Under the pieces are notes generated by a model. That model did no database searches, was not told where the DNA came from, and worked only from the letters and a program-made list of their open reading frames with translations. 64,000 bases of DNA from the NCBI GenBank assembly GCA_001627335.1, contig LUPK01000047.1, positions 1-64,000 of the forward strand, read 5' to 3'. The stretch is from Nocardioides sp. REDSEA-S33_B3. Lineage in GTDB: Bacteria > Actinomycetota > Actinomycetes > Propionibacteriales > Nocardioidaceae. A program made the translations under genes and the position numbers. Positions 31,184 to 41,368 of this stretch are shown piece after piece; the first letter of the stretch is position 1, and the number at the start of each line of letters is the position of its first letter.

Positions 31184-31696
31184 TCAGCGCTTGCTGAACT
31201 GAGGTGCCTTACGCGCCTTCTTCAGACCGGCCTTCTTGCGCTCGATCACGCGGGCGTCGCGGGTCAGCAGACCGGCCTTCTTCAGGGCCGGGCGGTTGGC
31301 CTCGACGTCGACGGCGTTGAGGCAGCGGGCCACGCCGAGGCGCAGGGCGCCGGCCTGACCGGTGATGCCGCCGCCGTGGATGCGGGCGATGACGTCGAAG
31401 CGGCCCTCGAGCTGCAGCTCGGCGAAGGGCTCGTTGACGACCTGCTGGTGCAGCTTGTTCGGGAAGTAGGAGTCCAGGGTGCGACCGTTGACGGTCCACA
31501 CGCCGGTGCCCGGGACGATCCGGACGCGGGCGACGGCCTCCTTGCGGCGGCCGGTGGCCGCGGCGGGGGCGATGGTGGCCGGGCGGGCCTCGGCGTCGGC
31601 CGAGGGCGCGGACTCGGAGCTGTAGGCGATGCCCTGCTCGTCGGTGGTGTAGGTCTCCTCGACCTCGGTGGTCTCGGTGGTGGCGGAGTCAGCCAT
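31184..31696 (-). CDS. rpsI: 30S ribosomal protein S9
   Basis: 170 residues. The conserved S9 domain occupies the C-terminal 125 residues: [41 protein letters not shown] core, and the basic tail [17 protein letters not shown] that contacts P-site tRNA. An acidic ~45-residue N-terminal extension ([19 protein letters not shown]) is typical of actinobacterial S9. Co-transcribed with rplM, 29 bases upstream. Confidence 0.96.
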   Translation of the reverse strand: MADSATTETTEVEETYTTDEQGIAYSSESAPSADAEARPATIAPAAATGRRKEAVARVRIVPGTGVWTVNGRTLDSYFPNKLHQQVVNEPFAELQLEGRFDVIARIHGGGITGQAGALRLGVARCLNAVDVEANRPALKKAGLLTRDARVIERKKAGLKKARKAPQFSKR

Positions 31697-31725
31697 GGTG
31701 GTCCTCAAATCCTCTGCGGTGGCGA

Positions 31726-32169
31726 TTACTGGGAGATCTGGCTGATCTCGAAGGGCGTGGCCTGCTGGGCGGCGTGCGGGTGGCTCGGGCCCGAGTAGAC
31801 CTTGAGCTTCTTCAGCATCTGGCGACCCAGCTTGTTCTTGGGGAGCATGCCCCAGACAGCCTTCTCGATGGCCTTGCGGGCGTCCTTGTCCAGCAGCTCG
31901 CCGTACGGCGTGGAGGACAGACCGCCCGGGTAGCCCGAGTGGCGGTAGGCCATCTTCTTGGTGGCCTTGGAGCCGGAGAGGGCGACCTTCTCGGCGTTCA
32001 CGATGATCACGAAGTCGCCCATGTCCATGTGAGGAGCGAAGGTCGGCTTGTGCTTGCCCCGCAGGAGGTTGGCGGTGTGGGTCGCGAGGCGACCGAGCAC
32101 GACGTCGGTCGCGTCGATCACGAGCCACTCGCGCTGGACGTCAGCGGGCTTGGGGCTGTAGGTGCGCAC
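31726..32169 (-). CDS. rplM: 50S ribosomal protein L13
   Basis: 147 residues from GTG. Typical sequence: [53 protein letters not shown] and [21 protein letters not shown]. An early-assembling large-subunit protein. It leads the rplM-rpsI(-glmM) operon; the promoter at 32362-32390 would give a leader of about 185 bases. Confidence 0.96.
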   Translation of the reverse strand: MRTYSPKPADVQREWLVIDATDVVLGRLATHTANLLRGKHKPTFAPHMDMGDFVIIVNAEKVALSGSKATKKMAYRHSGYPGGLSSTPYGELLDKDARKAIEKAVWGMLPKNKLGRQMLKKLKVYSGPSHPHAAQQATPFEISQISQ

Positions 32170-32361
32170 GGCAGTACTACCTGTTCGTTCGTCGGTCCCG
32201 ACCGGAGGCCCCGGCCGGGGTGGTGCTGCTGCGACCGCTGACGAACACGGCCTGGTTCGCACCGACCCACCCGGCTCCTGGTGAGGAGGTCGGGTGCGGC
32301 TCACGTCCAGATCTGCACGCCGGCCCGGAGGGCCAGCACGCGGCAGAGGTCGCGACCGACA

Positions 32362-32390
32362 AGACTAGGGCCGCCGACGGCGTACGCCAA
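32362..32390 (-). promoter_or_regulatory. Promoter for rplM-rpsI
   Basis: On the minus strand TTGGCG (32390-32385) and TAGTCT (32367-32362) are separated by exactly 17 bases, a good SigA-type promoter in the correct orientation for rplM. The rest of the 292-bp spacer to rplM holds no gene. Confidence 0.6.
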
Positions 32391-32423
32391 AACGGTGCGA
32401 GGGCCGCTCCGTGGGACACCGGA

Positions 32424-32453
32424 TTCCCGCTCGCGGGGAGAGCGGACTAGAGT
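32424..32453 (+). promoter_or_regulatory. Promoter for gltA, probably leaderless
   Basis: TTCCCG (32424-32429), an 18-base spacer and TAGAGT (32448-32453). The GTG start at 32462 lies 8 bases beyond the -10 box, so transcription should start at or beside the start codon. No convincing ribosome binding site is present. Confidence 0.5.
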
Positions 32454-32461
32454 CGCAAGGC

Positions 32462-33747
<1,286 letters not shown>

Positions 33748-33751
<4 letters not shown>

Positions 33752-34437
33752 GCCACCCCGCTCCACACGGCACGACCCCGGACGCCGCGTCCGGGGTCGT
33801 CCCGTCTCCGGGCCCTGACGAGCCTCGCGTGCGCGGGGTGATCTGGGACCTCGGGAACGTCATCGTCGACTGGGATCCCTTCCACGCCATCGCCGCGGGC
33901 GTCGGCGAGGCCGAGGCGCGACGCTTCCTCGACGCCGACGACGTCGACTTCATGGCCTACAACCACGGCCCCGACTCCGGTGACTCCTGGGACGACGCGG
34001 AGGCGGCACTGGAGCTGAGCCACCCGCACTGGCTGCCGCACGCGCGCGCCTACCGGCGCCACTTCGAGCACTCACTGCTCGGGCCCGTCCCCGGCACCAG
34101 CGAGATCATCCGCGAGCTGCACGCCGCGGGCATCGGGCAGTGGGGCCTGACGAACTTGTCCGACGAGCTCTACCACCCCCACGCCCCGCGGCTGTTCCCC
34201 GTGCTGGGCCTGCTCGGCACGGTCGTCGTGTCCGGCACCGAGGGCGTGGCCAAGCCCGAAGCGGCCGCCTACGAGCTGGCCGTGGAGCGGGCCGGCCTGC
34301 CGGCGTACGACCTGGTCTTCGTCGACGACCGGGCCTCCAACGTCGAGGCGGCGATCGCCTGCGGCCTGCACGGCCTGGTCTTCACCGGGGCCGACCGGCT
34401 GCGCACCGACCTGCGCGCCCTGGGCCTGCCCGTCTGA
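33748..34437 (+). CDS. HAD-family hydrolase
   Basis: Haloacid-dehalogenase-like phosphatase or dehalogenase of the YihX/HAD-IA type. Motif I is VIWDLGNVIVDWD, motif II serine/threonine is in WGLTNLSDE, the motif III lysine is in GVAKPEAAAYELA, and motif IV is VFVDDRASNVEAA. From ATG 33748 it is 229 residues and overlaps gltA. From GTG 33829 it is 202 residues, a more typical length, and avoids translating the hairpin at 33772-33800. The start is therefore uncertain. Motif I is DLGN rather than DxDG/T, the form also seen in the YihX group. Confidence 0.85.
33772..33800. terminator. Hairpin after gltA, inside the HAD 5' region
   Basis: ACGACCCCGGACG and its exact complement CGTCCGGGGTCGT (13 bp) around CCG, 20 bases after the gltA stop. 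If the HAD gene starts at 33829, this is a gltA terminator or attenuator. If at 33748, it is translated as TTPDAASGVV. Confidence 0.55.
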
Positions 34438-34456
34438 GCAACGCGTTCGTCACCCG

Positions 34457-34849
34457 TCACAGGTGGTCCGGGACCACCAGCGCGTCCGGGTCCTGCCGCG
34501 GGGGTACGCCGGCGAGGGCCGCCTGCACCAGCGCGACGCGGGCCCGCAGCAGCACGGCCCTGCGCAGCCGCCCACCGCCGTCGGCGGACATCCGCTCGGT
34601 GACCGCCGCGGTGACCTGCTCGTCGGTGAACGTGGGGCGGGTGCCGGCGGCCACCTCGACGTCGGGCAGCGCGACGAGGACCGGGAGGACCTGGTCGCCG
34701 AGGGAGTCCAGCAGCTGGTAGCGCTGGTAGCGGGTCATCTGCGACCACACGACGTCGACGTCGCGGCGGCGGTTGGCCCGGCGCAACGCGAGGACGGACT
34801 TGGCCGCCGCCTCCATGGCCCGGGTCATCTCGTGCTCGGTGAACCGCAT
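34457..34849 (-). CDS. Hypothetical protein
   Basis: 130 residues. Starts MRFTEHEMTRAMEAAAKSV and carries VWSQMTRYQRYQLLDSLGDQ, then TFTDEQVTAAVTERM. It is soluble, helical and moderately basic, with no membrane segment. I recognise no family, though the tone is that of small conserved actinobacterial proteins. It converges with the HAD gene, 20 bases apart. Confidence 0.65.
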   Translation of the reverse strand: MRFTEHEMTRAMEAAAKSVLALRRANRRRDVDVVWSQMTRYQRYQLLDSLGDQVLPVLVALPDVEVAAGTRPTFTDEQVTAAVTERMSADGGGRLRRAVLLRARVALVQAALAGVPPRQDPDALVVPDHL

Positions 34850-34914
34850 GGGCGCCAGGATCGCAGGAGCGGGCAGGGCACGCCAACGTCCCGGCCCGGC
34901 CCCGGGAGCGCAGA

Positions 34915-34959
34915 ACGGGCGTGAGCCACGACCGGTGCCTGGTCGCGACCCACGCCCGT
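34915..34959 (-). terminator. Terminator after the anchor-A protein gene
   Basis: Outer stem ACGGGCGTG/CACGCCCGT (9 bp) enclosing CGACC/GGTCG, beginning 15 bases past the stop of the large exported-protein gene on the minus strand. No U tract. Confidence 0.5.
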
Positions 34960-34973
34960 GGGCGGGGCGGAGC

Positions 34974-37838
34974 TCAGCCCTGCAGCTGCACCTTCCCCCG
35001 AGCGGTGCGGCCGCGAGTCGGGTCAACCGTCACCTTCGCCACGACGTCCTTGCGGGCCAGCATGCGCTTGCCCTTCTTGGTGAGCTTCACCGTGCCGGGC
35101 GTCTGGTGGTCGGGGTCGAGGACCAGGCGGCCCTTGGCCAACATCGTGCCGCCGACCTTGACCACGACCTTGCTCGTCCCCGGGACCGAGGAGAGGACCT
35201 GCAGCTCCAGCTTCCCGCCGCTGCGCAGCGCCACCCGCGGCAGCGAGACGTGGGTGCTGCCCGGCGAGACCAGCATCGACGCGGTGCCCTGGTTGTTGCC
35301 CGGGTCGGCGTCCTCGGAGGTCGAGGTCACCCGGGCCACGTTGGTCACCAGGAGCGGGGCGTCGGTGCCGATGGACTCCACGGTGGTGCGGTCCTTGAAG
35401 CAGACCAGCCACATGGTGACCTGCTGGTCGGTGCTCGAGGTGCTCTCGAACCGGAAGGCCCGGGTCTTCAGGCGCGGGTCGTTGCCGAGCACGTTCACCC
35501 CCGGCGGGGCGTTCCAGCCCGACACCATGCCCTTGGCGTCGTCGGGGCAGTGCAGCTGACGCTCGACGTTGGCACCGGCGGGCACGGTCGCCGTGGCCGT
35601 CTCGATCGTGTACTGCAGGTCGTGGGTGTGCCCCTGCGTCGCCGAGGTGGTCAGGTGCAGGCACCGGACCCTCACGGTCGCCGTGGTGGGGTCGTCCACG
35701 AGGAAGGTGAACTCCCACGTCCGGCCGCCGAGGGGCTCGGAGCCCACCAGCCACGCCTCGCCGCCGCTGAGCGCGTAGGTGGGGGCGATCGGGAAGGTGC
35801 CCTCGGTGGCGCAGGTGACGGTCATCGAGGTGGTGCCCGCGGGCAGCGCCTGGGTGTCGGTCACCAGGTCGGGGTCGGCGATCAGGTCGTGGGTGTGGCT
35901 GTTGCCCGTGCCCGCCTGGCTGTCGGCGACACCGGTCTCGGCCGGCAGGCAGGCGACGAACGCCTTTGCCTGGGCGCGGCCGGTCGCGTCGTTGCGGACG
36001 ATCGCCTTCCAGGTGCTGATCGTCGGCGAGCCGGCGTAGAGCACGTGCACGTCGGAGGTGTCACCGGTGTCCTGGTCGACGTGGTCGATGCGCACCGACC
36101 CGTCGGTCACGATGCCGCCGTCGACGCAGTCCACGGTGACGGTGCGCGTCTGGCCGGGCTCGAGGTCGATCTGCTGCTCGGACTTGTACGGCGTGAGCCA
36201 GTGGTGCGACTGCGGGTCCACGGGGCGCCCGGCGCCGGCCGTCGGGTTGACGGTGGCCACGATCTCCAGGGAGACCGACTCGCCCGGCGCCAGGTCGCCC
36301 ACGGCGCACGTCAGCACGCTGCCGGCGATCGAGCAGCCGGGGCTGCTGCTGACGTAGGTGACGCCCGAGGGCAGGTCGTCGCGGACCACTACGCCGGTGG
36401 CCGGAGCCGTGCCCTGGTTGGTGACGGTCAGCGTGTAGGTGACCTGGTCACCGCCCTCGGGAGCGGCGTCGGACACCGCCTTGGCGATCGTCACGTCCGA
36501 GCGCTCCGGGGTGCCGCCCGGTCCACCCGGGGTCGTCGTCGCTGTGGGCGAGGGCGAGGAGGTCACCGTCTCGGTGACGGTGGCCGTCGCCGTGGCGGTG
36601 GCCGTCGCGGTCTCGGTCGCGGTGGCCGTGGCCGTCTCGGTCACCGTCTCCGTGGCCGTCGCGGTCGCGGTGGCAGTCGCCGTCTCGGTCACCGTCTCCG
36701 TGGCCGTCGCGGTGGCCGTGGCCGTCTCGGTCACGGTGACCGTGGCGGTCGGTCCGCCGGTCGGCGTGGCCGACCCGGTCGGGGTCGGCGTCGGCGTACC
36801 GGTGCCGCTGCCGCTGGGGACGCAGGTGGTGTTCGGGAAGAGGCGCTGGTGCGTCTCGTAGTTGGAGGTCAGCTTGCGGGCGATGATCTGGCCGATGGTG
36901 TGGCCGGCGGACGCGACGTCGACGAAAGCGCGCGGGGCCAGGATGGTGCCGCCCCAGGCCGAGCCGACCTGGACGGTGAAGGTGTCCGAGCCGGTGTAGT
37001 TCCAGAGGATGCCCGGCCAGTTCTCCATCGTGGTGTCGCTGACCTGCTGCCAGCTGCCGCCCTGCTTGATCCACATCTGGCCGGTGACGGTCGGCGCGGC
37101 CCCGGTCACGTTGACCAGGATCTGCGAGCCGGCGGGGACGTCGTAGCCGATGCCCGCCTGCGAGGCCAGCTGTGCGGCACTGATCGTGAAGACGTTGTAG
37201 TCGGTGTTGGTGCCGCTGAGCACCAGCACCTGGTTGCCGCCGGCGGTGCCGACCGAGACCGTGCCGGTCGCACTGCTGGTCGCGAGGTCGTCGGAGAGAC
37301 CCTCGAGGTAGGCGAAGCTCGCGGCGAAGTCGATCGGGTTGCTGGCGAGGTAGCTGCCGCCGCCGTTGAAGTTCACGCCCGAGGAGGGCACGACGTACGC
37401 CGAGCCCTTCTGCAGGTTGAACCACTGACCGTGGCTGCCGGCGATCACCAGGGTCGGCGCGCTGGCGGCGGACGTGAGTCGGGTGCCGACGGTCATGGCG
37501 GTCGGCAGGTCCCCGCCGTAGGCGATCGCGCCCTCGGACTCCGAGCCGCGGTGGCCGTCGGTCAGCACGAACTCGGTGAAGCCGGTCGCCGGACCCAGCG
37601 GCTGCGTCACCTCCGTGCAGCTCGTGCCGGTCGCCGAGCTGCCCTCGAGCAGCAGGCCGGGCACGAGCACCCCGGTGAAGGCGAGGACGGCGCCGGTGCC
37701 GGCGACGGTCAGCGCCCGGCCGGTGCCGGGCCGGTCGGTCCGCTCGGCCAAGTCAGCGGCACGGCTGCCGCGACGGGCGAACGGTCGCCCGGTGGTGACG
37801 GCGCGTGCGGACGCGCGCCGAGAAGTGCCCCCCAGCAT
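34974..37838 (-). CDS. Surface protein: choice-of-anchor A domain, repeat stalk, DUF11
   Basis: 954 residues. An N-terminal basic stretch and hydrophobic helix (ALTVAGTGAVLAFTGVLVPG) form an exceptionally long signal region. Residues ~75-340 are a choice-of-anchor A domain (FTEFVLTDGHRGSESEGAIA; ILWNYTGSDTFTVQVGSAWG). Residues ~355-435 are a Thr/Glu/Ala/Val stalk (TATATATETVTETATATAT). Residues ~445-525 are a DUF11 domain (AKAVSDAAPEGGDQVTYTLT). The rest is beta-rich ending GRTARGKVQLQG, with no LPxTG motif. It is probably an adhesin or fibre component. AGGGGGG precedes the ATG. Confidence 0.82.
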   Translation of the reverse strand: MLGGTSRRASARAVTTGRPFARRGSRAADLAERTDRPGTGRALTVAGTGAVLAFTGVLVPGLLLEGSSATGTSCTEVTQPLGPATGFTEFVLTDGHRGSESEGAIAYGGDLPTAMTVGTRLTSAASAPTLVIAGSHGQWFNLQKGSAYVVPSSGVNFNGGGSYLASNPIDFAASFAYLEGLSDDLATSSATGTVSVGTAGGNQVLVLSGTNTDYNVFTISAAQLASQAGIGYDVPAGSQILVNVTGAAPTVTGQMWIKQGGSWQQVSDTTMENWPGILWNYTGSDTFTVQVGSAWGGTILAPRAFVDVASAGHTIGQIIARKLTSNYETHQRLFPNTTCVPSGSGTGTPTPTPTGSATPTGGPTATVTVTETATATATATETVTETATATATATATETVTETATATATETATATATATATVTETVTSSPSPTATTTPGGPGGTPERSDVTIAKAVSDAAPEGGDQVTYTLTVTNQGTAPATGVVVRDDLPSGVTYVSSSPGCSIAGSVLTCAVGDLAPGESVSLEIVATVNPTAGAGRPVDPQSHHWLTPYKSEQQIDLEPGQTRTVTVDCVDGGIVTDGSVRIDHVDQDTGDTSDVHVLYAGSPTISTWKAIVRNDATGRAQAKAFVACLPAETGVADSQAGTGNSHTHDLIADPDLVTDTQALPAGTTSMTVTCATEGTFPIAPTYALSGGEAWLVGSEPLGGRTWEFTFLVDDPTTATVRVRCLHLTTSATQGHTHDLQYTIETATATVPAGANVERQLHCPDDAKGMVSGWNAPPGVNVLGNDPRLKTRAFRFESTSSTDQQVTMWLVCFKDRTTVESIGTDAPLLVTNVARVTSTSEDADPGNNQGTASMLVSPGSTHVSLPRVALRSGGKLELQVLSSVPGTSKVVVKVGGTMLAKGRLVLDPDHQTPGTVKLTKKGKRMLARKDVVAKVTVDPTRGRTARGKVQLQG
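36545..36765. repeat. Coding tandem repeat, Thr-Glu-Thr-Ala stalk
   Basis: Degenerate 6-base units (GTGGCC, GTCGCG, GTCTCG, GTCACC) build longer repeats such as GCCGTCTCGGTCACCGTCTC, at least twice. They code a stretch of T, A, E and V. Slippage at such DNA would change stalk length by whole codons. Confidence 0.8.
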
Positions 37839-38004
37839 GTGACCCCCCTGGTCAGTGGATGTGAGGCCACCGTGCCACCGGATCCGGCGATGTTGCCGTG
37901 CCGTGGAGGTCCTGTTGAGGAAGGGTGTTTGACGGGGACGAGGACGGGGCCCGGTGGTCTGGACCGGACCCCATCGAGCGGTCGTCGCCCCCTCAGTCCA
38001 CCTG

Positions 38005-39624
38005 TCAGTTCACCTGGCGCGACCGGCCGTCCCAGTAGGGCTGGCGCAGGTCCCGCTTGAGGATCTTGCCGGTCGGGTTCCGTGGCAGCAGGTCGAGGAC
38101 GTCGATGCTGCGGGGGCACTTGTAGTGCGCGAGGTGCTCGCGGCAGAAGGCGATCAGCTCCTCCTCGGTCGCGCTGGCGCCCTCGTGGAAGGAGACGACG
38201 GCCTTCACCGACTCGCCCCACCGCTCGTCGGGCACGCCGATGATCGCGACCTCCATGACCGCCGGGTGCTCGGCGAGGACCCGCTCGACCTCGGGGCTGT
38301 AGATGTTCTCCCCGCCGCTGATGATCATGTCCTTGAGGCGGTCCTCGACGAAGAGGTACCCCTCGGCGTCGAGCCGACCGAGGTCCCCGGAGCGGAACCA
38401 GCCGTCCTCGGTGACGACCTCCGCGGTCGCCTCCGGCTTGTGGAGGTAGCCCTGGAACCGCTGCGGGGTGCGCAACCAGATCTCACCCGGCTCGCCGGTC
38501 GCGACGTCCTCGAGCGTGCCGGGGTCGACGATGCGCACCTCGACGCCGGGGATCGCCCGGCCGGCCGAGACCAGCCGCTCGGGGTGCCCGTCGGGGATCG
38601 CCGAGCGGTGCTCGTCGGGCATCAGGTGGGTGACGACGCCGGCGACCTCGGTGAGGCCGTAGACCTGGATGAAGTCGGTGCCGGGCCAGGCCTCCATGGC
38701 CGCCCGCAGCAGCGGCGGCGGCATCGGCGCCGCGCCGTAGGTGTAGGTCTTCAGCGCCCCGAAGAGCTTCACCGCGTCCGGGCCCGACTGCAGCACCTGC
38801 GCCAGGACGGCCGGCACGAGGAAGGTGCGGTTGGCCCCGGCCAGGATCGCGCCGGCCAGCGACGCCCCGTCGGGCTCGCGGGTCATCACGCTCGGGATGC
38901 CGTCGTGGAGACCGAACAGGACGTAGGAGGAGCCGCCGACGTGGAAGAGCGGCATCGCCACCATCGACTTGTCGCCGGGGGCGAATCCCCAGCCGTCGTG
39001 GGCGTTGAGGGTGTGGGCGACCATGTTGGCGTGGCTGAGCATCACGCCCTTGGGGCGGCCGGTGGTGCCGGAGGAGTACATCACCAGGCAGGTGTCATCG
39101 GGTGAGACGTCGTCGGGGCGGGTCATCGGTTCCGCGCCGGCCAGCAGCTGCTCGTAGGCGTCGCCCTCGCCGCCCTCGGGGGTCACCTCGATGACGTGCT
39201 CGACGGTGGTGAGCCGGTCGCGGATCGCCTCGATGGTGGGCATCAGCTCGGTGCCGACCAGCAGCACCTTCGCGCCGGCGTCGTTGACCGCGTAGTCGAT
39301 CTCGTCGACGGCGAGCCGGAAGTTGATGATGGCGTTGGCCGCACCGAGCGACCCCGCGGCCAGGCTGAGCTCCACGCAGGCCGGGTGGTTCTTGTCCAGG
39401 AACGAGACCGTGTCGCCCCGCCCGACCCCGAGCCCGTGCAGGGCACCGGCCAAGCGGCGTACGCGGTCGTCGGTCTGGGCGTAGGTCCAGGTGCGGCCGA
39501 GGTAGGTGAAGCACTCCGCGTCGGGCGTGGTCGCGGCCCAGTGCGCGAGCCGGTCGTCGACGAAGCGGGGCGCGGGGGCGTCGGAGGTGTCGATGAGGTC
39601 GGTGGGTGCGTCCGTCACGGTCAT
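38005..39624 (-). CDS. Fatty-acyl-CoA ligase (AMP-forming)
   Basis: Activates a carboxylic acid to its CoA thioester via an acyl-adenylate. 539 residues. Adenylation loop YSSGTTGRPKG, then YGLTEVAGVV, the SGDLGRLDAEGYLFVEDRLKD hinge region and the catalytic lysine in PRNPTGKILKRDLR. It resembles FadD3/FadD13-type ligases, which take fatty or steroid-derived acids. It is divergent from the protease gene across 110 bp. A weak hairpin (37946-37974) may terminate it. Confidence 0.9.
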   Translation of the reverse strand: MTVTDAPTDLIDTSDAPAPRFVDDRLAHWAATTPDAECFTYLGRTWTYAQTDDRVRRLAGALHGLGVGRGDTVSFLDKNHPACVELSLAAGSLGAANAIINFRLAVDEIDYAVNDAGAKVLLVGTELMPTIEAIRDRLTTVEHVIEVTPEGGEGDAYEQLLAGAEPMTRPDDVSPDDTCLVMYSSGTTGRPKGVMLSHANMVAHTLNAHDGWGFAPGDKSMVAMPLFHVGGSSYVLFGLHDGIPSVMTREPDGASLAGAILAGANRTFLVPAVLAQVLQSGPDAVKLFGALKTYTYGAAPMPPPLLRAAMEAWPGTDFIQVYGLTEVAGVVTHLMPDEHRSAIPDGHPERLVSAGRAIPGVEVRIVDPGTLEDVATGEPGEIWLRTPQRFQGYLHKPEATAEVVTEDGWFRSGDLGRLDAEGYLFVEDRLKDMIISGGENIYSPEVERVLAEHPAVMEVAIIGVPDERWGESVKAVVSFHEGASATEEELIAFCREHLAHYKCPRSIDVLDLLPRNPTGKILKRDLRQPYWDGRSRQVN

Positions 39625-39734
39625 GCCGCGAGTGTGGTCCAGGTCACAGACTGACTCAAGGGCTGCCGATGGTTCTTCCCCACCACCCAGCGCTCTCTAA
39701 GCCGCTTCACAGGCTGGCTGCGCACAGTGGGGTC

Positions 39735-41054
39735 ATGACCGAGACGCCCGACCCGCGACCGAGCGGGGCCACCCCCGAGCACCAGCACGAGCCGACCCGA
39801 GACCTGGGTCCGATCTGGGAGACCGAGCCGCAGGGGCAGCCGGCGTACGCCGCTCCCCCGCCGCCGCGCCGTCGCCGCGGAGCCGGGCTCGCAGCCGCCG
39901 TGCTGGCCACCTCGGTTCTCGCGGGCGGCGCCGCTGGCGTCGGCGGGGCCGTCGCGTGGCAGGAGTGGGGCCCGGAGTCGACGTCGGCGACCACCACGTC
40001 GAGCGGCACCGCGAGCGCCTCGCCCGTGCTCGACGCCGCACCGGCCCCCGCCGCGACCGACGGCTCGGTCCAGGCCGCGGCCGAGGCGGTGCTCCCCTCG
40101 GTGGTGAAGATCAACGTCTCCGGCAGCGGCGGCAGCGGCTCGGGCTCCGGTGTCGTGCTCACCGAGGACGGTCAGATCCTCACCAACCACCACGTGGTCG
40201 AGGTGGCCGAGGAGGGCGGCACGATCACCGTCGACTTCGCCGACGGCAGTCACGCCCGTGCCGAGATCCTCGGTTTGGACCCGCTCACCGACACCGCGCT
40301 GATCCAGGCCCAGGACGTCTCCGGCCTGACCCCGGCCAGCATCGGCAGCTCCAGCGCCCTGGCCGTCGGCCAGGACGTCGTGGCCATCGGCAGCCCGTTC
40401 GGCCTCGACGCCACGGTCACCAGCGGCATCGTCTCGGCGCTGGACCGTCCCGTCGACGTGGGCACCGACAGCGAGGGCAACGCCACGGTCTACCCCGCCG
40501 TCCAGACCGACGCCGCGATCAATCCCGGCAACTCCGGTGGACCGCTCGTCGACCTCGCCGGTCGGGTCGTGGGCATCAACTCCTCGATCCGCACCACCGG
40601 ATCGAGCAGCCCGTTCGGGCAGACCAGCGAGGGCGGGTCGATCGGCCTGGGCTTCGCGATCCCCATCGACGAGATCATGCCGATCGTGGAGCAGATGGCC
40701 GCCGGCGAGGCGCCCACCCACGCCCGGCTCGGCATCTCGGTGAGCGACGTCGGGGTCGACGTCGGCTCGGGCGGCTCGGGGTCGGGACCGGGCTCGTCGT
40801 CCACCGAGGGTGCGCTGGTCGTCGACGGCGCCCAGGTGCGCACCGTCGGGGCCGGCTCCACCGCCGGCGAGGCGGGCCTGCAGGAGGGCGACATCATCAC
40901 CGGCATCGACGACCGCGCGATCACCAGCGCCGACTCGCTGGTCGCGACGATCCGCTCCTACCGCCCCGGCGACGAGGTCACCGTGACCTTCGAGCGCGAC
41001 GGCGAGGAGCAGACCACCACGCTCGTGCTCGACTCCGACGCCGACCAGTCATGA
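39735..41054 (+). CDS. HtrA/DegP-like trypsin protease with PDZ domain
   Basis: 439 residues. A proline-rich cytoplasmic N-terminus (1-49) precedes one membrane helix (GLAAAVLATSVLAGGAAGVGG, 51-71) and an outward Ser/Thr linker. The trypsin domain has the catalytic triad H153 (ILTNHHVV), D186 (LTDTALI) and S267 (NPGNSGGPL). A PDZ domain (~345-430) has GLQEGDIITGIDDRAI. The layout matches actinobacterial PepD/HtrA envelope quality-control proteases. A strong terminator follows at 41151-41201. Confidence 0.93.
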   Translation: MTETPDPRPSGATPEHQHEPTRDLGPIWETEPQGQPAYAAPPPPRRRRGAGLAAAVLATSVLAGGAAGVGGAVAWQEWGPESTSATTTSSGTASASPVLDAAPAPAATDGSVQAAAEAVLPSVVKINVSGSGGSGSGSGVVLTEDGQILTNHHVVEVAEEGGTITVDFADGSHARAEILGLDPLTDTALIQAQDVSGLTPASIGSSSALAVGQDVVAIGSPFGLDATVTSGIVSALDRPVDVGTDSEGNATVYPAVQTDAAINPGNSGGPLVDLAGRVVGINSSIRTTGSSSPFGQTSEGGSIGLGFAIPIDEIMPIVEQMAAGEAPTHARLGISVSDVGVDVGSGGSGSGPGSSSTEGALVVDGAQVRTVGAGSTAGEAGLQEGDIITGIDDRAITSADSLVATIRSYRPGDEVTVTFERDGEEQTTTLVLDSDADQS

Positions 41055-41150
41055 CCTCACTCTGATCCCCGGATCCCCGACCTCCCGGTGGCGTCGCTGC
41101 GCCGGGACCCGGTCGGTGGGCGCGGCCCCTCCCTCCGTACCCGCCGATCA

Positions 41151-41201
41151 CCACGACCCCCGTCCCACCGGTCCGTCTCCCGGGTGGGGCGGGGGTCGTG
41201 G
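41151..41201 (+). terminator. Strong terminator after the protease gene
   Basis: 19-bp stem, CCACGACCCCCGTCCCACC with GGTGGGGCGGGGGTCGTGG, one T-G pair and a 13-base loop, 97 bases after the stop. With the motif at 41254-41301 it accounts for most structure in the 314-bp gap 41055-41368. Confidence 0.7.
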
Positions 41202-41253
41202 CGCTGCTGGTGGGGAGGGTGTGGTCGGTGGGGCTGGTGGGGTCGGCCGGCGG

Positions 41254-41301
41254 GCGGGATACGACGCATCCGATCTCACCCTCAGCGCGCGCGCAGCATT
41301 C
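41254..41301 (+). other. Conserved intergenic motif, copy 2 of 2
   Basis: Begins GCGGGATAC and contains GATCTCACCCTCAGCGCG, matching the motif at 91-136 (minus strand). No start codon with a real gene follows in the plus direction before the end of the minus-strand GNAT gene, so it does not act as a simple promoter here. Confidence 0.45.
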
Positions 41302-41368
41302 GTTGTGATGCGGACTATCTCCCCCGCGTGACTCCTGAGCCTCCTGTGACGGATGGGACCACCCCGGG

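Noticed and set aside
32170..32361. Ribosomal-protein leader motif for L13 autoregulation
   Set aside because: A leader of suitable length exists, but I could not identify a conserved structure in it.
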